Source of the DNA: CAIYTF01 sp963664845
GTDB taxonomy: Bacteria; Bacteroidota; Ignavibacteria; Ignavibacteriales; Ignavibacteriaceae
Reading direction: 5' to 3'
NCBI GenBank assembly: GCA_963664845.1
Contig: OY761615.1
Coordinates: 2,108,001-2,172,000 of the forward strand
Length of the DNA: 64,000 nt
Numbering within the stretch: position 1 is the stretch's first letter; every line of letters starts with the position of its first letter. This document shows positions 8,335-17,706 of this stretch, in pieces. The notes beneath the pieces are model-generated. The model did no database searches, was not told the origin of the DNA, and saw only the letters and a program-made list of their open reading frames with translations. A program made the translations under genes and the position numbers.

Positions 8335-8724
8335 TTACACCTCATGTTTGGTTATTGTTTCAATTAATCGTTTTTTGCCTGAATTTTGGAATTCCACTAT
8401 AATCAGTCTTCTTCCTTGCGATGACAATTCTTTGCCAATAATCACTCCAAAATCGTTGAATTTCTGATGAAATATTGAGTCACCGATTGAAAAAGCTTTT
8501 AAAGGCGAATAGGTCAAACTCTCATCTGTCTTTAGATTTAGCAAGGAAGGTTTAGTTTCCTTTTTTAAATCATCAAGGTCGATGACAACTTTTTGTTTAC
8601 ATTTCTTGCATTTTGCCCATACTTTCTGGGACTCTTCACCTTCGGAGGTGTGTCCTGCCAATTCCATTTTGGTAACAGAACCGCAAAAGTTGCAAAATGC
8701 CTCAATGTTTTTTGTTTTCGCCAT
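8335..8724 (-). CDS. Zinc-ribbon protein with C-terminal Tudor/CarD-like segment, unknown function
   Basis: The 129-residue product has two CxxC pairs (CNFCG near residue 12; CKKCKQK near residue 39), fitting a zinc ribbon. A linker of about 30 residues follows. The C-terminal part reads IGDSIFHQKFNDFGVIIGKE ... IIVEFQNSGKKRLI, the pattern of the small Tudor-like fold that ends UvrD/PcrA helicases and resembles the CarD N-domain, which contact RNA polymerase. No named family is recognised. It is directly upstream of rpsU (3-base gap), so a role in transcription or translation is possible but only inferred. Confidence 0.7.
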   Translation of the reverse strand: MAKTKNIEAFCNFCGSVTKMELAGHTSEGEESQKVWAKCKKCKQKVVIDLDDLKKETKPSLLNLKTDESLTYSPLKAFSIGDSIFHQKFNDFGVIIGKELSSQGRRLIIVEFQNSGKKRLIETITKHEV

Positions 8725-9312
8725 ATTTTCGTAAACTTAAATTAATATATCCAATTAAGATAAGAAATTCTTCACAGATAACAAAGGGGATTGTATGACG
8801 ACTATATTGTCGAAGTAATGGCACCGGCGTAACGAACAACTTTGTACGAAAAAATAGCCGTTTTTGTGCAAAAATGGTCATTTCCCGCCAAAGTTCGCGC
8901 TAATTCCCCCAAAACGTGGTGTCCTTGCAGGTTAGGAACAGTTTACCGTTATGCGGAAAACGGAGCATCGAATTTGGCACAAATAAATGGCGCCTGACGT
9001 TCAGGCTTATAACCATTAACAAGCGTCATTAACCCGCATACTAACATGAAAAAGCCAGAGCCCCCAAGGTACACTGCTTCCTTCTCTTTACGAACCAGGA
9101 AGGACACAGGGTGGATTCGATTTGCACATTATAGAATAGTTTGTCATTCCCGGCTATACTATTTATTTCATCAACGGCATTATGTCTGCAGACTGCTTCG
9201 ATGGCAAAATATATATCCAACTGCAACTAACCGCTGCCAACACACACTGACGGCAGCACAAATTTGAAAACCCACCATCAAAGTCTATAATTTTATTGAC
9301 AGCATAAATATT
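8725..9312. other. Intergenic stretch, no gene supported
   Basis: About 590 bases without a convincing frame. A tight hairpin GCCTGA-CGT-TCAGGC lies at 8992-9006. Nearby, TTACCGTTATGCGG (about 8943-8956) and the reversed AACCCGCATAC (about 9030-9041) are loosely inverted to each other. Short open frames on both strands start late, lack ribosome binding sites and do not resemble proteins. Confidence 0.45.
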
Positions 9313-9975
9313 TTATTTTGGTTGTTCAACATTTACATTTCCAAACAGCGGGTGTGGTTTTTTGCTGAAAGCATCATTGAACAGAACTACCTCAAGCATT
9401 ATAATGATCGCCAATCCAAGAACAATGAGTAATTGAATCCAGGATGTCTTTTGAATATCCTGCTTAGCTTTTACATCACATACCTCCCCGGGGCAATACT
9501 GTGCTTTTTCCTTATAAACCAGCGAATAAAACTTGCATCCCAAACAGATACCGAAAACTGATTCAAAGAACAGGAATATCAGACAGATCAGACAGATAAT
9601 GCCCGTTATGGGGCTATATGAATTAATCACTACCATCAGGATGAACATTATTACTGCCAGCACAATACCAATTATCCAGGCGAATTTTTTCTGCATAGCA
9701 CCAACATATTCCGGCACCTGATTTCCTACAATCAAACGTCCGATTATCAGCATAGGAGAAAATTTGGGGTTAATAAAAACCCGAATTACAAAATCGACAA
9801 GAAATACTGTTATGCCATACTTGATCGGAATAAAATTGCCCCTGAACAGGATCTCCATTAGCGAGATGAACATCACTAAAAACAATATCCCGGCGGATGC
9901 CCGTATTTCACGCTCGTTTAAGACAGGTATAGCATATCCTTCAACTTTTTCGCCAAATCTTATTATTTGATTCAT
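9313..9975 (-). CDS. DUF4395 family membrane protein
   Basis: Integral membrane protein of 220 residues with about five to six hydrophobic segments. It carries the family's conserved segment FGICLGCKFYSLVYK (about residues 140-155), whose paired Cys may bind a metal or form a disulfide; further Cys follow at YCPGEVCDVK. The function of DUF4395 proteins is unknown; members often sit near redox or thiol genes, which is not the case here. The ATG at 9975 is chosen because GGAG lies 6 bases upstream; the ATG at 9987 lacks such a site. It stands alone between the TPR gene and an intergenic stretch. Confidence 0.75.
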   Translation of the reverse strand: MNQIIRFGEKVEGYAIPVLNEREIRASAGILFLVMFISLMEILFRGNFIPIKYGITVFLVDFVIRVFINPKFSPMLIIGRLIVGNQVPEYVGAMQKKFAWIIGIVLAVIMFILMVVINSYSPITGIICLICLIFLFFESVFGICLGCKFYSLVYKEKAQYCPGEVCDVKAKQDIQKTSWIQLLIVLGLAIIIMLEVVLFNDAFSKKPHPLFGNVNVEQPK

Positions 9976-10030
9976 TTCACGCTCCATTTTTTATTATCAG
10001 CAATATAAAACAGTATTAGCCAACTGCCAT

Positions 10031-11515
10031 TTAAACCAACCCCTCCTTTTCTTTCCCCAATCGTTTCATAATAAAATGTTCCAACCCGCCATTAAGCGGT
10101 GTGAGTGCCAAAGCAACACAGGCATTACAGAGCCACTTTATCAGAGGAATGCTTCGGGAAATGGCATCAAGTTCCGGGTCAAGCAGAACATTAAGAAATT
10201 CGAACAGGAGTATCAGGAAGAAGAACGTCAATCCCTCCACGAAACGTTGGTTTAGATGGAATTTCCCGTTCAGGAAAATAGCAATAAACAGGATGATCAT
10301 GAACAGGGCGATTCCAAAATACTGCATCATATTTCGACGCCTTCCCTGTTCTGTTGCAATACGAGCCTCTTCTTCTTCAATATGTTTTTGTTCGGCCTGT
10401 GCTTTCTCAATCTGATAGCGTTCTTCCATCTTCCCTATCTCACCGGCTTTTTCCTCACCGAACAGACTGTCTTTAAGAACCGTATATCTGCTTTGATATT
10501 CAAATGCTTTTTTATAATTACCCTGCTTAGCATAGATGGAGGCCAGGCTGGAGGCACAATTCTTCTCTATATCGAGCGCCTCCATCTGCTTTGCCAAAGT
10601 GACCGCATTTTCGAGGCACTGCAACGCCTTTGCTGTTTGCTTCATATCAAAGTATACCTGACCAATATTCATTAGCGACATTGCCTTGTTATATTGGTCA
10701 CCGTTGCGTTCCTGAATGACCAATGCCTGTTGATGATATTTCAATGCTTCCGCGTACAACTTCTTTTCATAATACACCCCGCCGATATTGGTGTAAATTG
10801 TAGGCAGGTATAAGTCAATTCCCAGCTGCTTACACATAGCCAGCGCCGATTCATTTTGGTTCAATGCATTTTCAAAATCCTGCAGTCCATAATACACCGT
10901 GGCAATATTAATTGTGGTCATTAGCGCACCATTTGCGTCCTTGAGCTTTTGTTGTAACTCCAACGCCTGGTTGTAATACGTAAGTGCCACCTTAAATGAT
11001 CCGAGTTTATTGTGAACATTACCAATATTACTTAACGATGCGGCTGTTCCTCCGGTATCATGAAGTTCCTCCCGCAGTTTCAATCCTTTGATATAGAAAT
11101 CCAATGCGTTACTAAAGTCGGAGAGACTGAAATAAACGGCACCAACATTATTATTGATTCGAGCTGTCAGGGATTTATCGGTGGTTTGTTTTACAACCGC
11201 CAATGCAGACTGCAGAAATTGGATGGCCTTATCGTTTTCACCGATAGCCATGTAATAAAGTCCTATGTTATTTTTTGCAAATGCCTCCTGTTGTTTTGTT
11301 CCGGAAGATGTGGCCAACCTAAGCGCTGTTTGGGCTGCTTCAAGACTCTTTGCCGGATCTCTGCCACGATAATAGGAGGAGAGTTCATTATACAAGCGGG
11401 CCCTTACCGAATCCTGTGAGGATTTAATCATTACCTGAAGAGAATCAACTTTGGATTGCTGAGGCAGGTATATGGTGAAAGCACTTGCAATTATAAAAAT
11501 GATCAGGGTCTTCAT
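10031..11515 (-). CDS. TPR-repeat protein with C-terminal membrane domain
   Basis: The 494-residue product has a signal peptide (TLIIFIIASAFTIYLPQ) followed by roughly seven to eight tetratricopeptide repeats of about 40 residues (for example AFAKNNIGLYYMAIGENDKA). A charged coiled-coil stretch rich in Glu and Gln follows, then three membrane helices from about residue 400 and a short basic tail. This looks like the sensory half of TPR-containing histidine kinases of this phylum, but no kinase or DNA-binding domain follows, so it is an orphan. Orientation is probably periplasmic TPR with a membrane anchor. No partner gene is adjacent. Confidence 0.75.
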   Translation of the reverse strand: MKTLIIFIIASAFTIYLPQQSKVDSLQVMIKSSQDSVRARLYNELSSYYRGRDPAKSLEAAQTALRLATSSGTKQQEAFAKNNIGLYYMAIGENDKAIQFLQSALAVVKQTTDKSLTARINNNVGAVYFSLSDFSNALDFYIKGLKLREELHDTGGTAASLSNIGNVHNKLGSFKVALTYYNQALELQQKLKDANGALMTTINIATVYYGLQDFENALNQNESALAMCKQLGIDLYLPTIYTNIGGVYYEKKLYAEALKYHQQALVIQERNGDQYNKAMSLMNIGQVYFDMKQTAKALQCLENAVTLAKQMEALDIEKNCASSLASIYAKQGNYKKAFEYQSRYTVLKDSLFGEEKAGEIGKMEERYQIEKAQAEQKHIEEEEARIATEQGRRRNMMQYFGIALFMIILFIAIFLNGKFHLNQRFVEGLTFFFLILLFEFLNVLLDPELDAISRSIPLIKWLCNACVALALTPLNGGLEHFIMKRLGKEKEGLV

Positions 11516-11664
11516 GGGCTGATTTCCTGTTAATTGTTACAGGGATTGCAATTTTTCTTATTTGTTCATGCTGTCCGGATGAAAGAAACAGTACACAAGA
11601 TCACCCGATTTTCACGTTCCCCGCTAATCACATTGTGAGACGGGAAAATCAAAGTTCAAGCTAC

Positions 11665-11858
11665 TAACTCATGTTACGCAAAACCAGAGATTGAATAGTC
11701 ACGACTTTCAAGTCGTGGAATAGATGGCTCCTCAATATATTGGCTTTAGCCACTAATAGAGCTAAGATTTGTGACTAAAGGCGATTTCAGCGGGTGCTAA
11801 TGATCCACGAGCAAAAGCTCGTGGCAGGTCAATTAGAATCGTAGCATAACATGAGTTA
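11665..11858. repeat. MITE-like element with inverted ends and internal hairpins
   Basis: A 194-base unit with terminal inverted repeats TAACTCATGTTACGC (11665-11679) and GCATAACATGAGTTA (11844-11858), matching at 14 of 15 positions. Inside are hairpins CACGACTT/AAGTCGTG (11700-11717), TGGCTTTAGCCA (near 11744) and CCACGAGC-AAAA-GCTCGTGG (11805-11824). It codes for nothing. The layout suggests a non-autonomous mobile repeat or a REP-type element; no matching transposase is in the window. Confidence 0.6.
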
Positions 11859-11889
11859 CTAAGCACCACTCCAAAACAGCAACCGGTTT

Positions 11890-13206
11890 TTAGGTAAGCA
11901 GCCCCGCAATTGCCGCCGTCATCATTGTTGCAATGGTGCCACCCAGCACTGCTTTAAGGCCCAACGCCGCAATATCGCTCCTGCGGTTTTCTGCAAGCGG
12001 GCTAATGCCGCCAATCTGAATGGCTATTGAGGCAAAATTGGCAAACCCGCACAAGGCATAGGTTGCGATAGTAATGGAGCGCTCCGACAATTGGTTTAGG
12101 GGGATCAACTCGCCTAATTTGGAATAAGCCACAAACTCATTCACCACAAGTTTAATGCCCATCAGTGTTCCCACATTGAGAGAATCTTTCAGCGACACAC
12201 CAATAAGCATTGCAAACACCTGGAAAATAAGCCCAAAGATTAATTCGAGGCTGAGCGGTTTTCCGAATTTTGCCATGCAAATGGCATCAAGCCCGGTGGT
12301 TCCACCAACCCATCCAAGCAGAGCATTCAACAGGGCAATGAGTGCAATGAAGGCTATCAGCATGGCTGCAACGTTAATTGCCAACTGCACACCCGTTGAG
12401 GCACCAGATGCCGCTGCCTCAATAACATTGGCTGAAGTTTTCTCCACTTTCAGTTTCACTGTCCCCATTGTTTTGGGAACATCGGTTTCGGGTATCAGAA
12501 TTTTCGCTATCACTATTGTCGCGGGTGCTGCCATGATGCTTGCTGCCAGAAAGTGACCTGCAAACTGCACCTGAACAACATCAAGTGATCTGCCAAGTGC
12601 AACCGCCAGTGGTGTAGCCAACATAATTACATACGTAGCCATAACGCCCCCGGAAATATGAGCCATGCCCGAGGTCATGATGGTATATAATTCACTTTTA
12701 GTCATTGAAGCAATATAAGGACGTATCACCAGCGGGGCTTCAGTTTGTCCGATAAATACACTTGCGGCAACCGATAGGGATTCGGCCCCGCTTGTTTTCA
12801 ATATCCTTGCCATGATCCAGGCGATTCCCTGAACCACCTTTTGCATTATCCCAAGATGATAAAGCACACTCATCAGTGAAGCAAAGAAAATAATGGTGGG
12901 CAACACTTTGAAAACGAAGAAAAATCCAAGGCTGTCAGGGCCACTGTCATGGGCAAGCCGGCCAAAAACAAATTCTGCGCCTTTGCCGGCAAAGTCCAGC
13001 AGAGTAACAAACCCTTTACTGATGGCTCCGAATATATTCCTTCCAGCACCGGTTTTCAGCACAAAAAAGGCGAATATTACCTGCATGAGGATCCCGATCC
13101 CCGCCATCTTCCAATTGATATTTTTCCTGTCTGAAGAAAACAGAACAGCAATCGCAATGAGCACCAGCAATCCGGTAATGCCGCGAATGATCGTCAGTAT
13201 ATCCAT
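11890..13206 (-). CDS. nupC: Concentrative nucleoside transporter (NupC/CNT family)
   Basis: Ion-driven nucleoside importer of the inner membrane. The 438-residue product has many hydrophobic helices and the CNT signatures VFIGQTEAPLVIRPY (re-entrant substrate-binding hairpin), SGMAHISGGVMATYV and, near the end, YALCGFANFASIAIQIGG. The ATG at 13206 is preferred over the upstream in-frame ATG at 13248 because AGGAT lies just upstream and the hydrophobic start fits the family. It lies 7 bases downstream of bshC on the same strand, so the two are probably cotranscribed. Confidence 0.9.
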   Translation of the reverse strand: MDILTIIRGITGLLVLIAIAVLFSSDRKNINWKMAGIGILMQVIFAFFVLKTGAGRNIFGAISKGFVTLLDFAGKGAEFVFGRLAHDSGPDSLGFFFVFKVLPTIIFFASLMSVLYHLGIMQKVVQGIAWIMARILKTSGAESLSVAASVFIGQTEAPLVIRPYIASMTKSELYTIMTSGMAHISGGVMATYVIMLATPLAVALGRSLDVVQVQFAGHFLAASIMAAPATIVIAKILIPETDVPKTMGTVKLKVEKTSANVIEAAASGASTGVQLAINVAAMLIAFIALIALLNALLGWVGGTTGLDAICMAKFGKPLSLELIFGLIFQVFAMLIGVSLKDSLNVGTLMGIKLVVNEFVAYSKLGELIPLNQLSERSITIATYALCGFANFASIAIQIGGISPLAENRRSDIAALGLKAVLGGTIATMMTAAIAGLLT

Positions 13207-13213
13207 ACAAATC

Positions 13214-14860
13214 CTACAGTGTGATAACCTGGTGGCTGAATTCCGCAAGCGAAATTTCAGAATATATTTTGGCTATTATTTCGAGTCCATACTTATTCAC
13301 ATAGGAAAACACGTTGTAACAGCGTTCCTGTAATTCACCCTCGGGATACGCTGCAGTCAACAATTTTTGCGCCTGGCGGATCATCACTTCCTGTTTCTTT
13401 TTCTCTGCCTCAAGTGCTTTATTTTTGTATTCGCCCAATGCACTGATCATTTTCACCTTGTAGCGCTCTGAAGCATCACCCGTGGTTTTATCGATCTCCG
13501 ATAAGCTCACCCGCAAAGAATCTATTGCCGAAATGATCTCTTTTTCTGTTTTTTCGAAAAGAGCGGAAAAACTGACAGGCAAGGCATTCGAAAGCAGCAA
13601 TTCATGCAGCGATTCCTGCTTGAGATACAGGTTCTGCAACGTGAGTTTGTACTTGATCAAAGAAACGGCAAGATGCTTTTCAAGCAAGGTAACTGAAGCA
13701 CGAGGATAGATGATGGGTGCAGGAATATCAAAGAAATCATAGAGCGGCATTACCTGAGCAAAATAGGATATCTCCGACGGGCCGCCGACGTAGAATGCGG
13801 TGTTTAACAGAGCATCCTGACAGATTGGCCTGAGCAAAACATTCGGGCTGAAATTGGATGGATTCTGTTCTGCATCCTTAAGGAGCTCATCAACAGAAAA
13901 CTTCATTCTCTTCTTCCGGAGTTTGAACCCGCCTTCTTCATCGGGATCAATCGCATATCGCTTACCGTCCACATGATAAAACAAATTGAGCGGTCTGACT
14001 TTTACCTGGGCATGATAGACCTCCTCAAGTTCTGCACTCCGTTCGATAAGCGCAGCAGTATGGGCACGGAACTCCTTAATCTCCTTTACGTAAACGCTGC
14101 TTACCAGTTTCTTTGCCAGTGGATCGGCAGGATCAAAAATAACAAGGCCATAAGCATCAAATAAACGGAACAGCAGTTCTTTAAACGCCACCTTGAACGT
14201 TTTGCCCTGAGCGTAGAACCGCTTCAGATCCGGCAGAAAATCGTTGGTGAAATCCGTCTTTCGTAACGATCCTTCCATGGTATGGAAAAAGGCATCAATC
14301 TCTTCAGTAATAACAACAGATCCGACAGAATATTTTTCTTCCTCGAATCCTTCAGGCATAGCGTAACTGATCCGCTTACAGGCGTTAGTTTCATCAGATA
14401 TACTGACATGCCGGATTTCCTCGAAATCATGGTCTTCACCTTCAAGCCAAAACACCGGCACAAAGTTAACTTCAGGATATTTGTTGGTCAGTTCACCCGC
14501 AAGCTTAATTGCCGTGATGATTTTGTAAACGGTATAAAGGGGGCCTCCGAGAATGCCAAGTTGTTGACCAGTTACAACTGAAAGTGTGTTTTGCTTCCGC
14601 AGCAGCCCAATGTTTTGCTGGGTTTTGCCCGAGGGAAGCAGGTTTGCATATTGATGCAGTAAAATATTGGCCACAGCGGCCTGATTGGAGTTCTTCCTGC
14701 CTAGCATATTGCTGAAGATGGCCGGATAGGTTTCAGTATTTCGGAAGTTGTTTTTATAAAATGACGCTACGTTTTCAAACTCATATACGTAATCGAGGAA
14801 CAGGTTAGGAAATCCCGGCATCTCGCCAAAGGGGATAAAACACTCACTTGGATCAGTCAT
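13214..14860 (-). CDS. bshC: Bacillithiol biosynthesis cysteine-adding enzyme BshC
   Basis: Cytoplasmic enzyme proposed to add cysteine to glucosaminyl-malate in the last step of bacillithiol synthesis. The product (548 residues) is of normal length and has the N-terminal nucleotide-binding-type core VVTGQQLGILGGPLYTVYK, then FVPVFWLEGEDHDFEEI, typical of the family, and a C-terminal coiled-coil segment (about residues 385-490). The ATG at 14860 is chosen over a GTG three codons earlier. BshA and BshB are not in the window. It is followed closely by the nucleoside transporter, which has no obvious link to thiols. Confidence 0.92.
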   Translation of the reverse strand: MTDPSECFIPFGEMPGFPNLFLDYVYEFENVASFYKNNFRNTETYPAIFSNMLGRKNSNQAAVANILLHQYANLLPSGKTQQNIGLLRKQNTLSVVTGQQLGILGGPLYTVYKIITAIKLAGELTNKYPEVNFVPVFWLEGEDHDFEEIRHVSISDETNACKRISYAMPEGFEEEKYSVGSVVITEEIDAFFHTMEGSLRKTDFTNDFLPDLKRFYAQGKTFKVAFKELLFRLFDAYGLVIFDPADPLAKKLVSSVYVKEIKEFRAHTAALIERSAELEEVYHAQVKVRPLNLFYHVDGKRYAIDPDEEGGFKLRKKRMKFSVDELLKDAEQNPSNFSPNVLLRPICQDALLNTAFYVGGPSEISYFAQVMPLYDFFDIPAPIIYPRASVTLLEKHLAVSLIKYKLTLQNLYLKQESLHELLLSNALPVSFSALFEKTEKEIISAIDSLRVSLSEIDKTTGDASERYKVKMISALGEYKNKALEAEKKKQEVMIRQAQKLLTAAYPEGELQERCYNVFSYVNKYGLEIIAKIYSEISLAEFSHQVITL

Positions 14861-15002
14861 TAGAACCACACATTAATTTTTTAAAAGAAATATCATATAC
14901 GGAACAAAAAGTTACGGTTAATTGTTCAAAAAGCGCAGAATTTTTTTGAGACATGCCCGGCACGCGTGGGATTCGTATCATTGATCGGGTTATCCGGAAA
15001 CA

Positions 15003-15027
15003 AAGCAGGGCCAAAAAATCGGCCCTG
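15003..15027 (-). terminator. Terminator after the 15049-15825 gene
   Basis: Stem CAGGGCC (15006-15012) with GGCCCTG (15021-15027) around an AT-rich loop. It lies 22 bases beyond the stop of the leftward gene; on the minus strand CTTTGTTT follows. Confidence 0.65.
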
Positions 15028-15048
15028 TTTTATACTAAGCATCACAAG

Positions 15049-15825
15049 CTAGATGTTTTTTATATACTCCAGACGAAGTGCTCTGTCCGCTCCACCCGGG
15101 GACCATTTTTTATTACTGAGGATATCCCTCAGATCCAATCCGAGTGTGAAACCATTAGCAGCCGCCCAACGAATGCCAAAATTCATATATCCCCTGCCGC
15201 CTCCGTAAACTTGGGTATTATTGTCGTTTAAGGCAAAATCATATTCCCAAATTAGCGAAAGCTTGGGGCCCATTGTTTTTTCCGCACCAATCCGTAAATC
15301 CATAAAATTATGTCCGCCTGTTTGTTCCAGGGAATAGCTAAGCGTTGAAAGCAATGTCATATACCCCATGAAGGCAAAATTTTTGCTGCCGCCCACAAAG
15401 AGACCTGGAGATTTAACTGCATATCGGCTGGATGAGTCGAAATATTGACCTTTCCCCTGCGAATCGAATCCAAAGGTTATGCCGGGAGAGATCAGTGACT
15501 CATTAAAAGCTTTGTATCGGATATTAACACCGGGGTACTTATACCAAGTTGGTGACCCGGAACCGATGATATTTCCGCCACCATATGAAATGCCAAAACT
15601 GATGTCCTCAAAAACGCCCACTTCAAGTCTCCCAATGAGAACTCCAGCAGGCAGAATATCAGAAGTGACAGCCACCAGTCCCTTACCCAAAACTCCGGCT
15701 GTCGGCATATCAATAAGATAACGGTATTCAACTTTAGCATCTTCTCCGGCAGTCGTCTGGGGGATGGCGATCCCTGTCAACACGAGAATTAGTCCGGCAA
15801 CAAGGAGCAGATACGAATTTTTCAT
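15049..15825 (-). CDS. Predicted outer-membrane beta-barrel-like protein
   Basis: The 258-residue product has a signal peptide (YLLLVAGLILVLTGIAIPQ). The remainder alternates polar and hydrophobic residues with many Gly and aromatic residues (for example DISFGISYGGGNIIG, GYMNFGIRWAAANGFTLGLD), as in 8- to 12-strand outer-membrane barrels. No named family is recognised and no catalytic motif is seen. The C-terminus ends in LEYIKNI rather than the classical terminal Phe. It stands alone with its own terminator. Confidence 0.6.
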   Translation of the reverse strand: MKNSYLLLVAGLILVLTGIAIPQTTAGEDAKVEYRYLIDMPTAGVLGKGLVAVTSDILPAGVLIGRLEVGVFEDISFGISYGGGNIIGSGSPTWYKYPGVNIRYKAFNESLISPGITFGFDSQGKGQYFDSSSRYAVKSPGLFVGGSKNFAFMGYMTLLSTLSYSLEQTGGHNFMDLRIGAEKTMGPKLSLIWEYDFALNDNNTQVYGGGRGYMNFGIRWAAANGFTLGLDLRDILSNKKWSPGGADRALRLEYIKNI

Positions 15826-16051
15826 TTTATCCTGCGCTATAATGATTAATCAGATAATACAAATATAATGAACAGTTTAATGTTTGTCACTGCTTTAAAT
15901 AGAAAATTTGCTGAGAGCTTTGGAGTCCGGATCCCTGCACCTGGTACCGTTCAGCTATCCCAAACAATTTGCCTTTACCGTGGCGCAGTTCTACCGTAAC
16001 TCATTTCCTGATGCAAATGGCATGTGTATGGGCGAAACGAATCAATCGCCA

Positions 16052-17470
16052 CTACGGTATTTTCTTAGCAGCTGTGATAAATGGTGAACAGGGGATGAAG
16101 ATATGAGCGTCATACCGGATATAGTCGTCTTTCCATCCTTTCAAATCATTGAACGCTCCGGCATCGCGCTTTTCTGCTATCGCAAGCATTTCATTCCAGT
16201 CAATGCTGTTAACCAGCAGGGGACTATTACCGGCCTTTAATGCTTTCCGCAAAATTAGTCGATGCAAGTCATTCATTTGGAAATCGAGAAGATTATCATT
16301 TGCATCAATGAGCTTTTCGTTATGCGCTGTTTGCCATTTCTTAACGAGAGAGATATAGTAACTCCCTTGTTTCAGACAAGAATCGATACTTCGGTCCGCC
16401 ATTTTTTCAAGTGATCTGGCAAAAGAGTGAAAACTGATTGAATACACTTTGCCCTTTGTCAGAGGAAAATCTTCTGCCAGATAACTGCCTTCCCTAAAGA
16501 AGTTCAGGTGCTCCGGATAGCTATAGTGAGTCGTCATATGAAAACTCCCACCGTAAATGACTGCTTTCCCCTTAACAAGAAAACTGCCAAGAAAATCCTG
16601 ATCTGTAAGGTTACGAATAATAGCTTTTTGTCTGTACGTATTAAACTCGAATTCATACGCCCAATAGGTTGATTGAAGGTTCAAGAGAACATTTTGGATA
16701 AATTGCGGAGTAATAAATGGATACTCGCCTCGCAAGCCCTTTTCCTTTGCTGTCTCGAGAAGTTTAAAGAAATGAGGAAGCAGCTTCGCTATCTCCTGAA
16801 GTGATTGTGTTTTACGATCACGGTAATTCTGTGTGTCAATCGATTTGAAATAAGGAATTATCACCTGGGATAGAGTTGTCGCATAGTCATGTTCAATATC
16901 CGAAAAACCAATGAATATTTTTTTTAGTGGATGAGTTTGATTCCAAACTCTCAGGTGGTGCAGTAAATCACGCTTATCTTCGCTGCCCACCATATTATAG
17001 AGCGTCTTCGAAAAATATACCTCGGCCTCATTATCATCGGGCAAGTTAAGAAAATAATTATAATAGGGCGTGTAGGAGTATTGCGCTTCCATAACAAGGA
17101 GTGGGTAAGTGTCAATGGTATTAAGATAGAAAACCAGCCTGTTTCGCAAATTGGCGATCACCTGGTGATAATGCTCTTCTCCGATCAGCAGTACCTTATT
17201 TTGAATTGCGACATCATTGATCCATCCCAGATCGCCAGTGTTAGAAAAATTCAAATCAATATCTGATGACGATAAATGTGTCACTTGCAAAAGTGAATCC
17301 GGAAGGCTGTTTATTTCAAGGTCGGCTAAACTTGGGTAAGGATAAAAGCCCAGCTCCATCAATTTTTGAACCTTACTGCTGTCAAGAGACTGGCCTAGCC
17401 GGCTCTGAGCAGAAAAAAGCAATATTACGATTAGGAAACCGAGGAAGTACTTCATCAAAGTATCTTTCAT
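16052..17470 (-). CDS. Exported erythromycin-esterase/ChaN-like protein
   Basis: The product has an N-terminal signal peptide (LGFLIVILLFSAQSRLGQS). Its body contains VLLIGEEHYHQVIANLR, LLVMEAQYSY and, further on, VIYGGSFHMTTHY. This Gly-Glu-x-His ... Glu ... His layout recalls the erythromycin esterase/TIKI/ChaN superfamily of metal- or haem-linked hydrolases. The match is by motif only and the substrate is unknown; antibiotic resistance should not be inferred. The start is uncertain: ATGs at 17470 and 17455 both give a signal peptide, while the 17524 start adds polar residues. No operon partner. Confidence 0.55.
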   Translation of the reverse strand: MKDTLMKYFLGFLIVILLFSAQSRLGQSLDSSKVQKLMELGFYPYPSLADLEINSLPDSLLQVTHLSSSDIDLNFSNTGDLGWINDVAIQNKVLLIGEEHYHQVIANLRNRLVFYLNTIDTYPLLVMEAQYSYTPYYNYFLNLPDDNEAEVYFSKTLYNMVGSEDKRDLLHHLRVWNQTHPLKKIFIGFSDIEHDYATTLSQVIIPYFKSIDTQNYRDRKTQSLQEIAKLLPHFFKLLETAKEKGLRGEYPFITPQFIQNVLLNLQSTYWAYEFEFNTYRQKAIIRNLTDQDFLGSFLVKGKAVIYGGSFHMTTHYSYPEHLNFFREGSYLAEDFPLTKGKVYSISFHSFARSLEKMADRSIDSCLKQGSYYISLVKKWQTAHNEKLIDANDNLLDFQMNDLHRLILRKALKAGNSPLLVNSIDWNEMLAIAEKRDAGAFNDLKGWKDDYIRYDAHIFIPCSPFITAAKKIP

Positions 17471-17706
17471 TTTGTTTATAAATGCTGAAGCCACATTAAC
17501 CCCGAAAACATGGTAACCACACACAGAAAACTATTCAAAGGCGTTGGAATATTAAATCCCAAAATCATTCTCTGTACTTAAGGGCCCTCGAGGGAACTAA
17601 GCAATACGGCAAGCAGTTATAAGAGCAGTGACCCCGGGATATCCTGAAAATCAGGCCCGGGATATAGCTATAATAACAGCAAAACCGGCAAAACTAAAGA
17701 ACCAAC

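Noticed and set aside
8940..9045. Integron attC-like site
   Set aside because: TTATGCGG and CCCGCATA are loosely inverted, but the core-site patterns required for attC are missing and no integrase is present.
9041..9226. Minus-strand 61-codon frame in the 8.7-9.3 kb gap
   Set aside because: No ribosome binding site, an improbable residue mix, and no continuation in neighbouring frames that would suggest a remnant.
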